DNA from: Amblyornis subalaris
Taxonomy: Eukaryota; Chordata; Aves; Passeriformes; Ptilonorhynchidae
Length of the DNA: 64,000 bases
Direction of reading: 5' to 3'
Assembly (NCBI GenBank): GCA_018881555.1
Contig: JACAXG010000007.1
Coordinates: 16,783,235-16,847,234, forward strand
The first letter of the stretch is position 1, and each line of letters opens with the position of its first letter. The position numbers and the translations under genes are program-made. Shown piece after piece: positions 27,503 to 40,200 of this stretch. The notes beneath the pieces were generated by a model. It was not told the origin of the DNA. It saw only the letters and a list, made by a program, of their open reading frames with translations, and made no database searches.

Positions 27503-27508
27503 TTTATT
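27503..27508 (-). terminator. EIF4E proximal poly(A) signal AATAAA
   Basis: AATAAA on the minus strand within GGAATAAACATTAATTTTG, about 0.6 kb past the stop codon. T-rich sequence follows. It could give a shorter 3'UTR. Confidence 0.55.
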
Positions 27509-28106
27509 CCACCTTTGTCATATTCCCAGATTCTTCACCAAATGTTACATGAGCAAAAACAACTGAAATCAAAATATCACTAATGTTATCAAATAGGGAA
27601 AACAAATAAATTAATCTAGCAGCCATCAGCATAGGTTACAGCAAAGATGATGCTGTATAAAAAAATTGCTAGAAAACTGTATGCACCATACTCTTTTCCA
27701 AACCAGCAAAATCTTACTGCATACAATGCAAATGTAAAACAGAGTAATTTCCTGCAGGTACAGAAATGCAACTTCTTTTCTGAATACTGTGGATAAACAA
27801 ATTTTTTTTTGCAATAGTAATGTTTCTACCAAGCTATTACAGAGTGGGCCAGAAACACACTTATGGATTTGGGGGGTAAAGTGTACTAAAATTCCAATTG
27901 GTAACGGTTACTTAGGCCAAAATAGAAAAATTGAACATAGAAGTACAAGACAAAGGCGAATGAGACTTCTCACAAATCTTAGCAACATTTAGATGGAAAT
28001 CAAATTTAAATGTAGTCCACTCTGCTTTTGAAGAGGCTTTGGTTCAGCTCCCAATCTCGATTGCTTGACGCAGTCTCCTATGAAAGAATACTCAGAAGGT
28101 GTCGCC

Positions 28107-28221
28107 TTAAACAACAAACCTATTTTTAGTGGTGGAGCCGCTCTTAGTAGCTGTGTCTGCATGGGACTGATAACCAATCACTATCTTTGGAGGAAGTCCT
28201 AATCTTTCCTTGTATACTCTC
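28107..28221 (-). CDS. EIF4E: EIF4E coding exon 7 and stop
   Basis: 115 nt, residues 180-217 and TAA at 28109-28107. It encodes the GYQSHADTATKSGSTTK region with Ser209, the MNK1/2 phosphorylation site, and ends in NRFVV. Acceptor CTCCAG with a strong pyrimidine tract. Confidence 0.98.
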
Positions 28222-31200
28222 CTGGAGAGGAAAAAAAATAGAACAGTTTAAGCAAAGTCCTTAGGAAGGAATTAGTATCAGGACACCTGCTTTTAAGACC
28301 TGCTGACACCATCAATATAGAGTTGCCTACTTAGAAACAATTTCTCATATATGGATAAAGGACTTGAAATATGATTTTTGTAGTGTATTGCACCTAAAAC
28401 CCCTTACAGTTTTGTAAAATGACTTACCACACATAATAGGACAAGCTCTTGCAAAAATAATTTACAGGACTACATAAATATAGAATGCAGGGATTCTCTG
28501 CATTCATGTGACTATCATTAATACCAGCAAGCTGTACTTCCACATACAGAAAGAAAACAGCTATGGAGAAGTCACGGTCAACAATTCCAGAATTACTAGG
28601 ATGATAAAGTCACCTGAACCAAAGAAAGCAGCAATTCCCTGAACAGTCACTTTTAATCACCACATACATCTTGTTTGCACAGAGTTGCTGTCTCTTTAAG
28701 TACTGACAGAAAGCATATCCCACAGGTCACGGTCACCTACCCAACAAAAGCCATAAAGAAAACCAGCTTGGATTTTATGTCTTAAGAGAAAGAAGCAGCA
28801 GTACCCCCCTTAGACATACACACAGTGTTCTTCAGCACAGAGTGAAATGCAAGTCACTAATGGCCACTCCTGTCTGGAGTTACAGCAATATGGGAGACAG
28901 TCAACATAACTTACCTTGGTCCTTTTGTCAGTTTGCAAAAATCTTAACTTTTTCACAGTTCTCTAAAGGTGTCACCTTGACTCCTTAGTTAATGATTAAT
29001 ACCATTCTAGAAATGCTGTCTGATGCCTACTAGGTTTCTTGCCATGTTGTAGTAGCAGAAGATTATATCACAGTTTTGCTTGTTTATTATTAAACACTTA
29101 CCATTTAAGCCTGAAAACATGACTGTATAATAAAACCGTTAGTAGAAGGCAGACACGGATTCTTAAAGGCCCAAACAAGGCATGTGTCAAAAGAACCATC
29201 AAGTGTGTGGAAAAAAGTTAGTAAGCTACAATGCTTGACAGCTCAAGTTTGGCCTAAGACAGATGGACTAAGCCAGGAAGATAACTATTTTCATTGGTTT
29301 GCATAAGATAAGCAGCCTACAATAACCAATTTAAGAGCAAGTTATTCCAAAATGTCAATACTACAGAATCCAGTAATAATGCTTGTGTAATTAGTAACTG
29401 TAATCATGTAATTGTGTAAATAGTAACTGTGAAATAGTAATACTTGTTGAACAGTAGAGCACAGCATGCATTTTCTATAGCATAGATTCCTGATAATCTG
29501 AGATAACTACTGTTGCTTACTAGAACAAAGACTACAACATGCTATCACACGTGTCAAATAAAACAATACTGAGATTCATGGATTATCTGTACTTAAACAG
29601 AGGCAAACAGTAGAAAAACATCTGTAGAGTTTCATAGCACATCACTGTACAGCTGCTTTTTTATTTCAAATTTAAGGACATCGTTGTGTGCTTGAGACTT
29701 GCAGCACCTTTCCACTCTTATCTGTAAGCATCACTTTCCTGAAAAAAATCTTATCAATGCTCTACTCTTATTGACTACCCACCTTTACAAACTAGCAGGC
29801 TGCAACAGAATGCACATTACTTACAGGTAACAATNACAATGCCTCACTGAAATGAGAACTTTTGCCGAGATTTGTGTTCAATTCTTCAGAATTTCTAAAC
29901 TACAGTGAAGTTAGTGCAGCAGTACAAAGTAGTTACTAACATATGCCCATACAAAGAACTACACCATACACAGATTGGTCAGAGAGTTACTTAACCTTGG
30001 GATACAGCTCTGCACAGGCTCCACTTGCCTGAAATGCATTCTCTATCAGGCTAGCTGGCTTTACATGCATCGTTACACTTCATACATTCAAGACATCAAT
30101 CAAGTTACTTACCCTATATGCGTAACAGCATCCCTGTTTTCACATTCAGTTGTCCATATTGCTATTTTATCACCCTTAGTTCTAACATTAACAACAGCAC
30201 CACACACATCATCACTGTAGTCATCGAATGACTCCCCAATAAGGCACAGCAGCTATAAAACAAAAAGCAGTTCAGAGTCAGGCAAACACTCAGTGTACAC
30301 AAGGACTGAGGAATACATTTTACTGCCTACAGCCACCTGCCATACAGCAATCATTTTCTGTTTATTGCAGTGTCTTCTAAGTTCCAAATGTTACATAAGT
30401 GACAAACTCAGTTGTAGTACGGCATCTTCCTCCTATTCGGAATTTTGCATTCCTTCTCCTCTCCCAACAGCTGCAAGTTCTGACACAGCTGAACACTTAC
30501 ACAGTGCTGCATTCCATCCCATTCCTCCCAATTCAAAACCAGGTAAGAATTAGAGCAATGTACACTTTCTACAGTACACTTAACACAGCTAGACCAATCT
30601 GAAGTTTTAGGTGTTTCCATCAGTTATCTAAGAACCACTTGTTAAGGACTATTTGCACAACATTGGCTACATAAAGTTTAAGTTCAATACCAATGTCTAT
30701 CAGAGATAAATCAGACTGCAGCCAGATGAAAAGTGCTATCCAACTAAGTGTTACTTCCTATCAACACGGTCAGGAAGCTTCAGCATTTCCATAAACTCTA
30801 AAGTAGGCATTGATGACCCTGGACAATGTNTAATGCACGTGCACAAGTAACACAAGATTGTCCCTCCCAGGTTTCTAACAGTAAAGCTTGGAATTGTAAG
30901 GGTAGTATATTCAGGAGCATCAGACTGAGTTGGGTCACAGCCCCGTGCAACATGCTAACTGAGAAAGTGCCATTTAAAATCTTCAGCTTGCAACTTATAA
31001 AACAAGCAATCTAGATATTGAAAACAGGTAGTTTCTTGCGTTTGAGACAGATTCACCTAGTCCATGGTGAATTAAAAAAAAAAATCTTTCTGCACACTGA
31101 ATCTCCNAATGGACACTTGTTTAACTTCACTTGCACGGTAATTAAATACTCTGCTATTACACCAGTTTTCTGGAATCACTTATAACATTTGGAAATTCAA

Positions 31201-34200
31201 CCATTTGCAACTTTTCAAACAAAGCAGGTTTTCCAGCACCCATGAGACCCACAAGGCCTGGCTTAATTGAGGAAATATGAAAAGGACAAAGTGTGCTAAC
31301 GAATAAATCAGGTATAACTATGCATGCTTTAAATGTTACACCCAACTGCAGGCTGCACACGCTCCATGAGTAATACAAGCTATAAATGGTTAAGATCAAA
31401 CCACACACAAACACACAAAATATTGACAACAGCCTCAGAACACACACAAGCAAAGACGACTACCATGGTCAATAAACACTAGTCATGCACATTCTTCACA
31501 AATGTTGCACAGCAGGGAAAAAAAGTCTTCTCAAATGAAGTTTAGTTTACAGTTAAGATAATTATATTAGAATACAAATTTGTTCCAAAGGGGAGTTATA
31601 AAGGCTTTCATTTCTATTGTAGAAAATTGGTTGCATATAATTACCGGAATTAGAAGTGACAGGGTTGTTTTAGGGCACGTATCACAGTCACCTGGGTATT
31701 TAGGCTCCGTGCCATTGCTCACTGCTAAGCAAAATACAGAGCCCTCCAGCCTTTAGTTTACACAGTATCTACACGTTTCCAAGCCATATGTAATGGCTAT
31801 TAGGAGTCAGGACTCCTACATGCATGCAGGCCAAGTGCACACAGCAAGATGTTCATCTGCTCAGGTGCAGTCATTCTGCCTTAGCAGTGTAATGCTCACA
31901 ATCCTCTCTTCAAATCACAACTACAGTGACTAGAAAGTTCCTGAAAGTTCTGGCATTTTGGACACCACTGCTTTGATTCTGAATCCCTTTCAAATGGGTG
32001 CAATACTTCTTGCCTCTGATACAAGCAAGGAAAAAAGACCAGAGATTTGCCAAGACTGCTGTGCATGGTCCTGTCTGCAATCTGTGTCCCCAAAAGCTCA
32101 ATCACACTAGATGGGTTTAAGCTACTCTGAGTCAGTTCCTAGACAATACAGTATTTTTTTTCTATAACAGAATTACTGCAACCACAATCTCTAGAAATAT
32201 ATTTACTATTCAATTCTATTCCAAAGAGATAACAGCAGTGGGGAAAAAAAGTATTTTTATGGCATACATACAGGATGAATGTGCTATTATTGCCCATCCC
32301 AGCACTAAGATAAATAGAGAAAGAAAAAAATAAATCTGAAAGTCCTTTGTTCAGCAAGACCAAAACCTGAAAGCTATTCACTTGTTAAAAAGTATTCATA
32401 AAACGTATTTTTGTACTTAAGCAGCTCAATCAGCNAGTTACACTCAAGACAATGTATTATTTTCACAGTAGCTCAACAGCTGTTCTGTACATCACATGGG
32501 AAAAGGTTTATCTGTCCTGCAGAACTCTCTCTGTTGCTGCCTGTTGTAAGAAAATACTAAAGACAAAATACACCTACATTTAGGAACACTATCAAAAAAT
32601 CATGTTTCAAATATATCCTGTCCATAAAATCCTACAGGACACTCTACTGCCAAGAAGTTAGAAGACTAGCATAGCACACGAAGATCAAACCAGTTCAATA
32701 TATTTTTACACGAACACAAGACTCTTCAGCTGCAGCCAGTGAGGCCCTAGTGCTTACTGTCTCTAGCCAGAAGCGATCAAGGTCACTTCGTCTCTGCTGC
32801 TTGTTTAGTGTAATTAGCCATCGTCCTCCTCGCTTGTTCTTTTCGTCTTCCCACATGGGTTCAATCCCATCCTGCAAAGAATGGCCACAAGTTAAATCAG
32901 ACTTGATCTGTATTTCTCCTAAAGAACCACCCAAAAGGCCAGTGATGATTGAAACAGCAAGTTAAGAAAGAAGTGTATAGTTTAAGATACATACCAGAAT
33001 GTCTCACACTAATACCAAAACAGCTTAGCAAGTGCACTTTCTCTCATGAATTTTTATTTCTACAGAAGCATCACAGCCCAGGCAAAAAAGTCTCGGCTAT
33101 ACATTACATTAAAAAAAAACCCTGAGGCAACAGGTGAAGACAACCACCTGCTTTGCCCTGCATGAAACCAGAATGTATCTGCTAATTTTATCTGGAGTCC
33201 TTATTTTATGTCTTGCACTCTCAGTGCAACACTGGCCAAGCGCTTCACTTATGCATACAGACTATTTCAGTGAAACAGACACCTTTGGCAGTCTCTCTCA
33301 ATGACTTCCTTAACACAAGGTGAAAACAAGAGGGTTTTCATCGTCAGGACAAAGAAAACTTTAAAAGCCCCACAACATACCATTTCAAAGCAAGTTCTAA
33401 CTTACATTTTACCAGTGGCCCTGCACTGAATTAAATGATTCTGGATGTGCTGATACAGCATAGCAGCCATCTACTATTCCCATATCCACCAGCTATGCTG
33501 CACTTCAGAAAGTCATTCAAAAGGTAAGTAATTGCCTAGGCAGAGGAATTCTGTTAAGAACTGTCCATTAAGAGAATTGCACTACAGGACTTGTGGCTTA
33601 AAACTAAGTGCTCAACACGCAGGATGGAGTGGTGTCATCTCACTTTAAATATAACACCCTCACCAGCAGCTGCAGATCTTAAACTACTTCATCATCTTTA
33701 AGACGCCCTCTTAAGAGGTCACAACTGAAGGACAACAGTAAGAGCTTGCTCAGAAGCCTGCAACAGTTGCCAATTCTATACCTGTTCCATGATGTTATAT
33801 AATTAAATATTACTGCTTGATGACAAGTAAACACAGANCAGATACACATACTTAAACAACAAATTTAGGATTCATGCAAAAAATACAAGCATGATCCATG
33901 GATATCCTAACCTCTGAAGGGCCTACAGCTTCTTAAAATTCTAGTAAGGTTTCTACGTCACCTAGAATAGCACTAGCTTCCCAAACCCAAGCTTCATCAC
34001 CTCTTCACTACATAAAGCTGCTGGGTTTACAAATGATGTACAGTCTGCTGAAGTGCCTCAGCTATTTTTTATGAGCAAAGGAGAAACCAGGCACCAGCAT
34101 TTCAGGGACTATTTGAGTATTTGAATCCAGAAAGAAAGCTGTATGATAGAAGCACTACTGAGAGGTCAGGATTTAATTTAGAACTCCACTTCAGATCTCC

Positions 34201-37200
34201 ACCCCAGCTGAGACATGACGATTTCATGTACACTTTCCCATTAGTATTTCCTATTCACTAGTTTGGACACTTCCTCAGCATCCTGCAAGTGTCCATGTTG
34301 GGTACAATTTTCTATTTCATACTTAAGTAGTACAGCATTTAACTGGTAGTGAAAAAATAGATGGATTGCACATCTGGCTAGTAGTACCCATAAGGAATTA
34401 CCCATAAGGAACACTGGAGAACATTTTTGCCTCCCACAGACATTTTAACTCATTTCACATCAAGTGACACAGCTGGAAAACCTTTCATATTATAAAACAT
34501 TACACTTACTTATTTGCACAAACATCTCAAAAACAGAATGAAGACTAACACAACAACAGATTAAATCTACTGTCTGATGTGTGTTAAAGCAAGTACTTGC
34601 ATTTTCAGAAGTACTGACAGCATGATTTTTGGATGGCACACNTTTGGGACTTCCTAAAACAATTAACACCTTTAGGACATTCCCAACCATGTTCCTAAAT
34701 GTCTTAAGTGAAGTATTTGGACAGTGTCTTGCTTCATCAGGAAACCATGCATCGACATCCATAACTGAAATAATAAGTGTTAGCAAGCATACCTTAAAGA
34801 GCGAGTAGTCACAACCAGGCATTAAATTACTAGAGAGCTGGATATGGTTGTATAAACTATGGGAGGGAAAAAAAGCAGGATTAGAAACTAAGCATCATTT
34901 TAAGGTACAAAATTCTTAAAGTATTTAAGACATATGACCAAACAAAATCCAAAAATTAAGNAGCATTAAAGTTATTTCAGAACTGACCCTACTTCTAAAG
35001 TACTTTTCAATAATACAAAAGCATCCGTTTTAAGATGTTTCAGGCTTAGATCAGCAGAATGGAAACCAATTTATGAACACTTGTGGGGTTCCTAAACCAA
35101 TGCTTCTTTTAAACCTAGTTGTAAGCAAGTTATTAGGAACATAACTCACTGAGATTTCACAGCAAAAAGTTGTGGATATGTGTATTCTATTCATATACAC
35201 TCATGGAATAAGGATAATTGCTTATAATTCTAAGGTTACTCTCACTGCAGAGAGTGTTTTTAAAGAGAAATATTCAACTTTGCTATTTAATATAGCACCC
35301 TAGGTATGAATGCTGTAGGCCTGGTAATTCAAATTAAGGACTCATAAGGAAAGAACAGATGACAGACAACAAAACATAAAATAAATACTCAGAATTAAAT
35401 TTACAACTGTTTAATTCAGAAAAACATAATCAAAGGAGTACATACAGTCTCCTCAAGCGGCCCAAATCCTGCACTGTCAGGGTCAGACTTCAGAAAGAGG
35501 CCTGCACATATTACAGCAACCTGTAGCCCAGCACCAACTAATATTCAGGCATAGTTCAGCACCAAAAAGAAAATTGATTACTGTGATGTTCTAACAATGA
35601 GAAATGGGCACAAGAATTTACACCACCAGTTACAAATTTACCAGTTTGCCTCTTTTAGTTTATGTTAACCTTGTGATTTTCTCCCCAGAACACCACATTT
35701 CCCACTCCAACCACAAAGGAGATGTAACTTCTCTAATGCTAGTGACTGATTTTATACCTTCACTGCAGACATCTAGATTAAGCACCTCTTTTAATTACCA
35801 GGACTATCTCAGTTATAGAAGCTCAAAAACTTACCCTTAACCAACTCTAACAGTGAGCTTCAAACAATTTAGCTACCCATCACATACCCCAGCACGGCTG
35901 ACTGAGTGAACCACAGTCTGCAGTCACCCCCACAGTAGGAATGGGAAAGCTGGTTACAAGCCCAGAATCCTACGCCTCTGTCATGACTGCACCAATAAAG
36001 TTACTGAAAGTGTTGAAGCGGTTTTCCTCCCTCATGGTGCTAATGGGTCACTGATGGATCCTATTATTATGCTAAGACACCATCTCTCTCTCCCTTGCTG
36101 GTCACATCCAAAAGAAGTATGCAACAAAAACAAGAAGCCTACCACTCAATGTAGCATGAAACACTAAGATCAAATATATAATGCTTTTTTTTCACCCTCA
36201 ATTTCACAGCACTTGCATTTTCTCCATGTTTCATCATTATGGCAGGCAAAATCTTGACCAAAGCAAGCGTTTGGAAAGCACAGGCCCACCTTCAAGGGCT
36301 TTGTTATTGCTGTTGGAGCCTAACTACTTTCACAGACNTTCAATTTAGAATAACGGTCATTTCTTCTGCAACCTCTAATGGCATCCTTGAAAGAAATTCA
36401 TTAATCTGCATGAATCTCAAGTACTGTGCTCCAGATTCAGGCACTCTTGAACATGTGAAGTGAGCCAGCAGTCTGAGAATTTAATCAAGGAGGAAAATGT
36501 GGGGTCGTGGAAGTGGCAATCAGTAGGCCACCAGAATTTACAGGTTCATGTTACTATGAGGTAACTACTGCAAAAATTAAATACTCTACATGTCTGTCAT
36601 GTGCACATGAATACAAGGAGTGTTGTAGCAAGACAACGTGCATCTAATGTATGACAACTTCNCCATTCACATTTTCTTCAAAGTCACATTTTATGACAAG
36701 GGATAGACCTCACCTTCAATTTTGCAAGTATTTCAGATTGCACTCAAAAATTTGCAGTTAATGGGGTACTTCATAGGTTTTTTGACTCTGACAATAAGGC
36801 TTGCCAACAAATCCCAGAATCATCAACCAGATTGAAAAATCTTTACTTACGCCCAAAAATCTTCAACAGTATCAAACTTTGAGATAAGACGAAGATTTGC
36901 TTGCCAAGTTTTGCTCTTGTCATTTTTAAAAAACCAGAGTGCCCATCTAAAGGAAAACAAAATAAAAGAAAACCTTAAGATATTATCAGCAGAGAGGTCA
37001 GTTTTCATCAATAAGCTCCATGATCAATTCTTTGTGGATCAACAATGTTTGTGCTTTCATTACATGAATCACAGCAAGCTTTATCAATCCATTAGGTAAA
37101 TATTTTATATAGCTTTGGAATCCTTTTAAGACTCTAAACCTCACGTTTCCCCTTGCTGTCACTGCTCAACTGCAATCCTCTACCACAAATAACTGATTAT

Positions 37201-40200
37201 GGTCTAAAATAACACCAACTATTCAAACTGAGAGCACAGCTCCCTGGCCAGTAATTTCCTTACAAAGGTTACATAAACTAATTCTATCACTCCAAAGTTA
37301 CATATGACATGAAAGCTTCCCAAACACTCACATACTAGGAAAGCATAAATTTTAAAAGGAAAGTTGCATTAAGCTTACTAATGGCCTCAACCTTAAATCT
37401 CCACAAATTGACTGTTTCAAGTTTTAAAATTAGCATATACAAAGACAAGACTAAATGAAGAAATTATTCTCTACTGACTACAAATATCAACACAAAATTG
37501 AACCTTTCACACAAGGATGCCCTTTTTGGATCTAGAAAGCATCATTACAGCAATTTAAAATGCTGGAAAAGGATACTTAATGAGGCATTTAACCAAACAG
37601 CTGGGTTTTTTTTTCCACTCTGATCATTTCAGTAGTGTTGAAATCACTCAGGTTAGCACTAGAGTAGATTTATCTTCTCACAGCAAAGAGCTTTAAGTCA
37701 CTAGGTGTCAATCTATTGTTTTCAGACTCTTCTGACATTTCGAACCTTGTTTTAAAAGTTTACTCCTTTCCAATAAAAGCCTCACTACCACTTGGAAAGA
37801 AGTGTCAGCACCAATTTAATCAAGGTGTTTAGAGGAAGGAGAGGAAGTATGGAAGCTGAAATGGAAAATGGGATNTATGCAGCATAGCACTACAGGAAAG
37901 CCTGGTTTTCCACACTTGCTCAAAACTTAGAAAAACAGTAAGGTGTCACTTGGTAAAAGGTTCACTTTGGGGCAGCACCTACCTGCCAACACTAAGTATT
38001 GAACATTCCACATTAACTCTTCAGCTGCATGGAGAAAATTACTTTCTAGATGGTCTTTTTGAAGCTGTAAAAGGGCTTGGATTTTTCACTAACTTCTAAC
38101 TATAATTTTAACTACAAGTTTTTACCACTGGTACCTTAATTTACCCAAGCACAAGGCAGAATGCAAGGTTTTCCAGTTCTGCTGGGCAGCAACTTCATCT
38201 CAGTGTCAGCCTCTTAAAATACACCAGACAAAAGCAATAAAAGCTTTGCTTGCCTCCAACTAAAAGCAAAGCCATGCTCTGTCCAAATACCTGGCTGCAT
38301 TTTGAAAACTCNCAAAGATTTCCAGCTTCTGTAACTGCACTATCTGAAAAGACTCTGAGTATTAACATCCGGATCAGATTCTCTTTACTCTGCAACCTCA
38401 CTGCAAAAATCTTCAAAAAGCCACGAGAACTCTCAAAATACTGCTAGAAAACATAAGGTCAACAAGAGCTGCAAAGCCACTGGCATTTCTCTGTCTCTGG
38501 CAAAACTACAATCATGCTTATGTACTATTTACCTGTTTTGTAGTGGATGTTTAATATACTGTTCAGGGCTGGCAACCTCCTGACTAGGTGCTGGCTCGGT
38601 TTTCTCCTCTTCTGCAGGTTGGGGGTTGGGAGTGGTTTCCTGTTTGAAGAAAGGAGTTATTAACACATTCCTTCTCAATTTTTATTGAAGTAATTTAGTT
38701 CTTTGAAGTAACTTTAAGAAGATTAAACCTAAGAGTTCCTATGAGTCATCTTGATTAAGGGCCCAAATCATGGAAGCACAATTTGTATCCTTTTATTCTT
38801 CAACATGTAAAAAGGTCCTACAATAAGCATTGACTGCAGGAATTCACATTTTGCTGTTCAGTGATTTGTTTCTTATGCAGTTTGTTTCCAGAACGGTTTA
38901 CTTTATATACTTGTCTAATTTTGAAACAGTTTTGAGTGTTATTTCAGAAATACACAATATATGTTATCTAGAATATGCGCATCTAAAATAAATTCAGATT
39001 AGCCATTTCAGAAGGAGCATTATTTTTAATCAGCTTCTGACAAAGCATCGATTGAAACAGGTGTACAGGCCCTGTTACCTAGAAAAAAATCTATTAATAC
39101 AAGTAGGAGATCAAAATATAATTCTCAGGTCTGAAATCAGTTACCGCAAGCAGCTAGAAGCCAAATCAGTGTATATATTTGTATTTGCAACATCATCATT
39201 AACCAAACAGCAAAATTTTAAAATTTGAGAACTGATGTGTGTTTAAGTGAAAAAAATGTAATTGCTGGTTTAGTATGTATCAGATTGATTTAAAGTGTCA
39301 TTTTTTTCAACTTTCTAGAGACAGCTCTAGAAGTGTTACATATACTTTAACACAAAGTAGAATATACTCTCTTTGAATACAAACCCCCTCACAGTTGTCA
39401 TTCAGTTCAAGAAGTCACTGTGTCAGGTTTGAAATTCTAATGCTGTTCTTTCAAACCAGGGAATACAAAGCTTTATTGTGAGGCCAAGTGTCCCTGCCAG
39501 TTACCACCATCTCTCCCTAATCTGCAATCCATGCTAGAATATTACAGAAACAGGGAATGAGGACTATAGCTCATTCCCTACAGCTAACACAAAAATGCCT
39601 ACACAGCTGACTCCATGAAAGAAAATTCAGTAATATAAATAAAAGCTAACTACAGCAAACCCAGAGACTCTAGATATTTCTAAAACTGGCAATACAAAAG
39701 TAGTATTTGAAAATTAATTTATATTTTGTTGTCTTAACAGAAAAAATTAACATGGGGTATGCTAAGTAATGTTAAGTAATTTAATTAATGGAACAGTTTA
39801 CTCCAGGCTTCCACACAAGTTTATCACCACACCAAAGCTGTCGAAAAGTGGAATGGATTTGAAGTGATAACCCTGTTCAATCTTCACAGACCCAGCTGGC
39901 AAACTCTTCTGATAACGCCTAAAGATCTGTCTTAACAGGGATTTTCTTTCCATTATCAATATATTTAGCATTATTAAACATATTATGTTTTACATCAGAG
40001 AAGTTATTCCTTTANGGTTGAAAACAATCAGTATGCTTCAGTTTAACAGCTCACCTAGGAAAACACCTCAGTTCACAAGCTGGCTCACATTACATGTCGG
40101 AACACTCACACGCACCTGTATTCACAATGAAGAGACTGAAATGCCAAGATCTAACAGGAGCACTTGGTCAGTGCTTTGATTTACACAGCATTATACAATT

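Larger units (their letters stand above)
27181..28106 (-). other. EIF4E: EIF4E 3' untranslated region
   Basis: On the minus strand this follows directly after the EIF4E stop codon, with no splice site between. It is AT-rich and contains two AATAAA signals, one at 27503-27508 and one at 27196-27201. Several blocks agree with what I remember of the mammalian EIF4E 3'UTR, including the parts just after the stop codon, around the first signal and around the second. That comparison is from memory and has not been aligned. Such conservation would fit the known control of EIF4E mRNA through 3'UTR sites for RNA-binding proteins and microRNAs. Confidence 0.8.

Noticed and set aside
34490..34822. Extension of EIF4E exon 4 into intron 4 as a long open frame
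   Set aside because: The GTATGC donor after exon 4 and exact phase match to exon 5 show the normal junction; the extra codons are intron.
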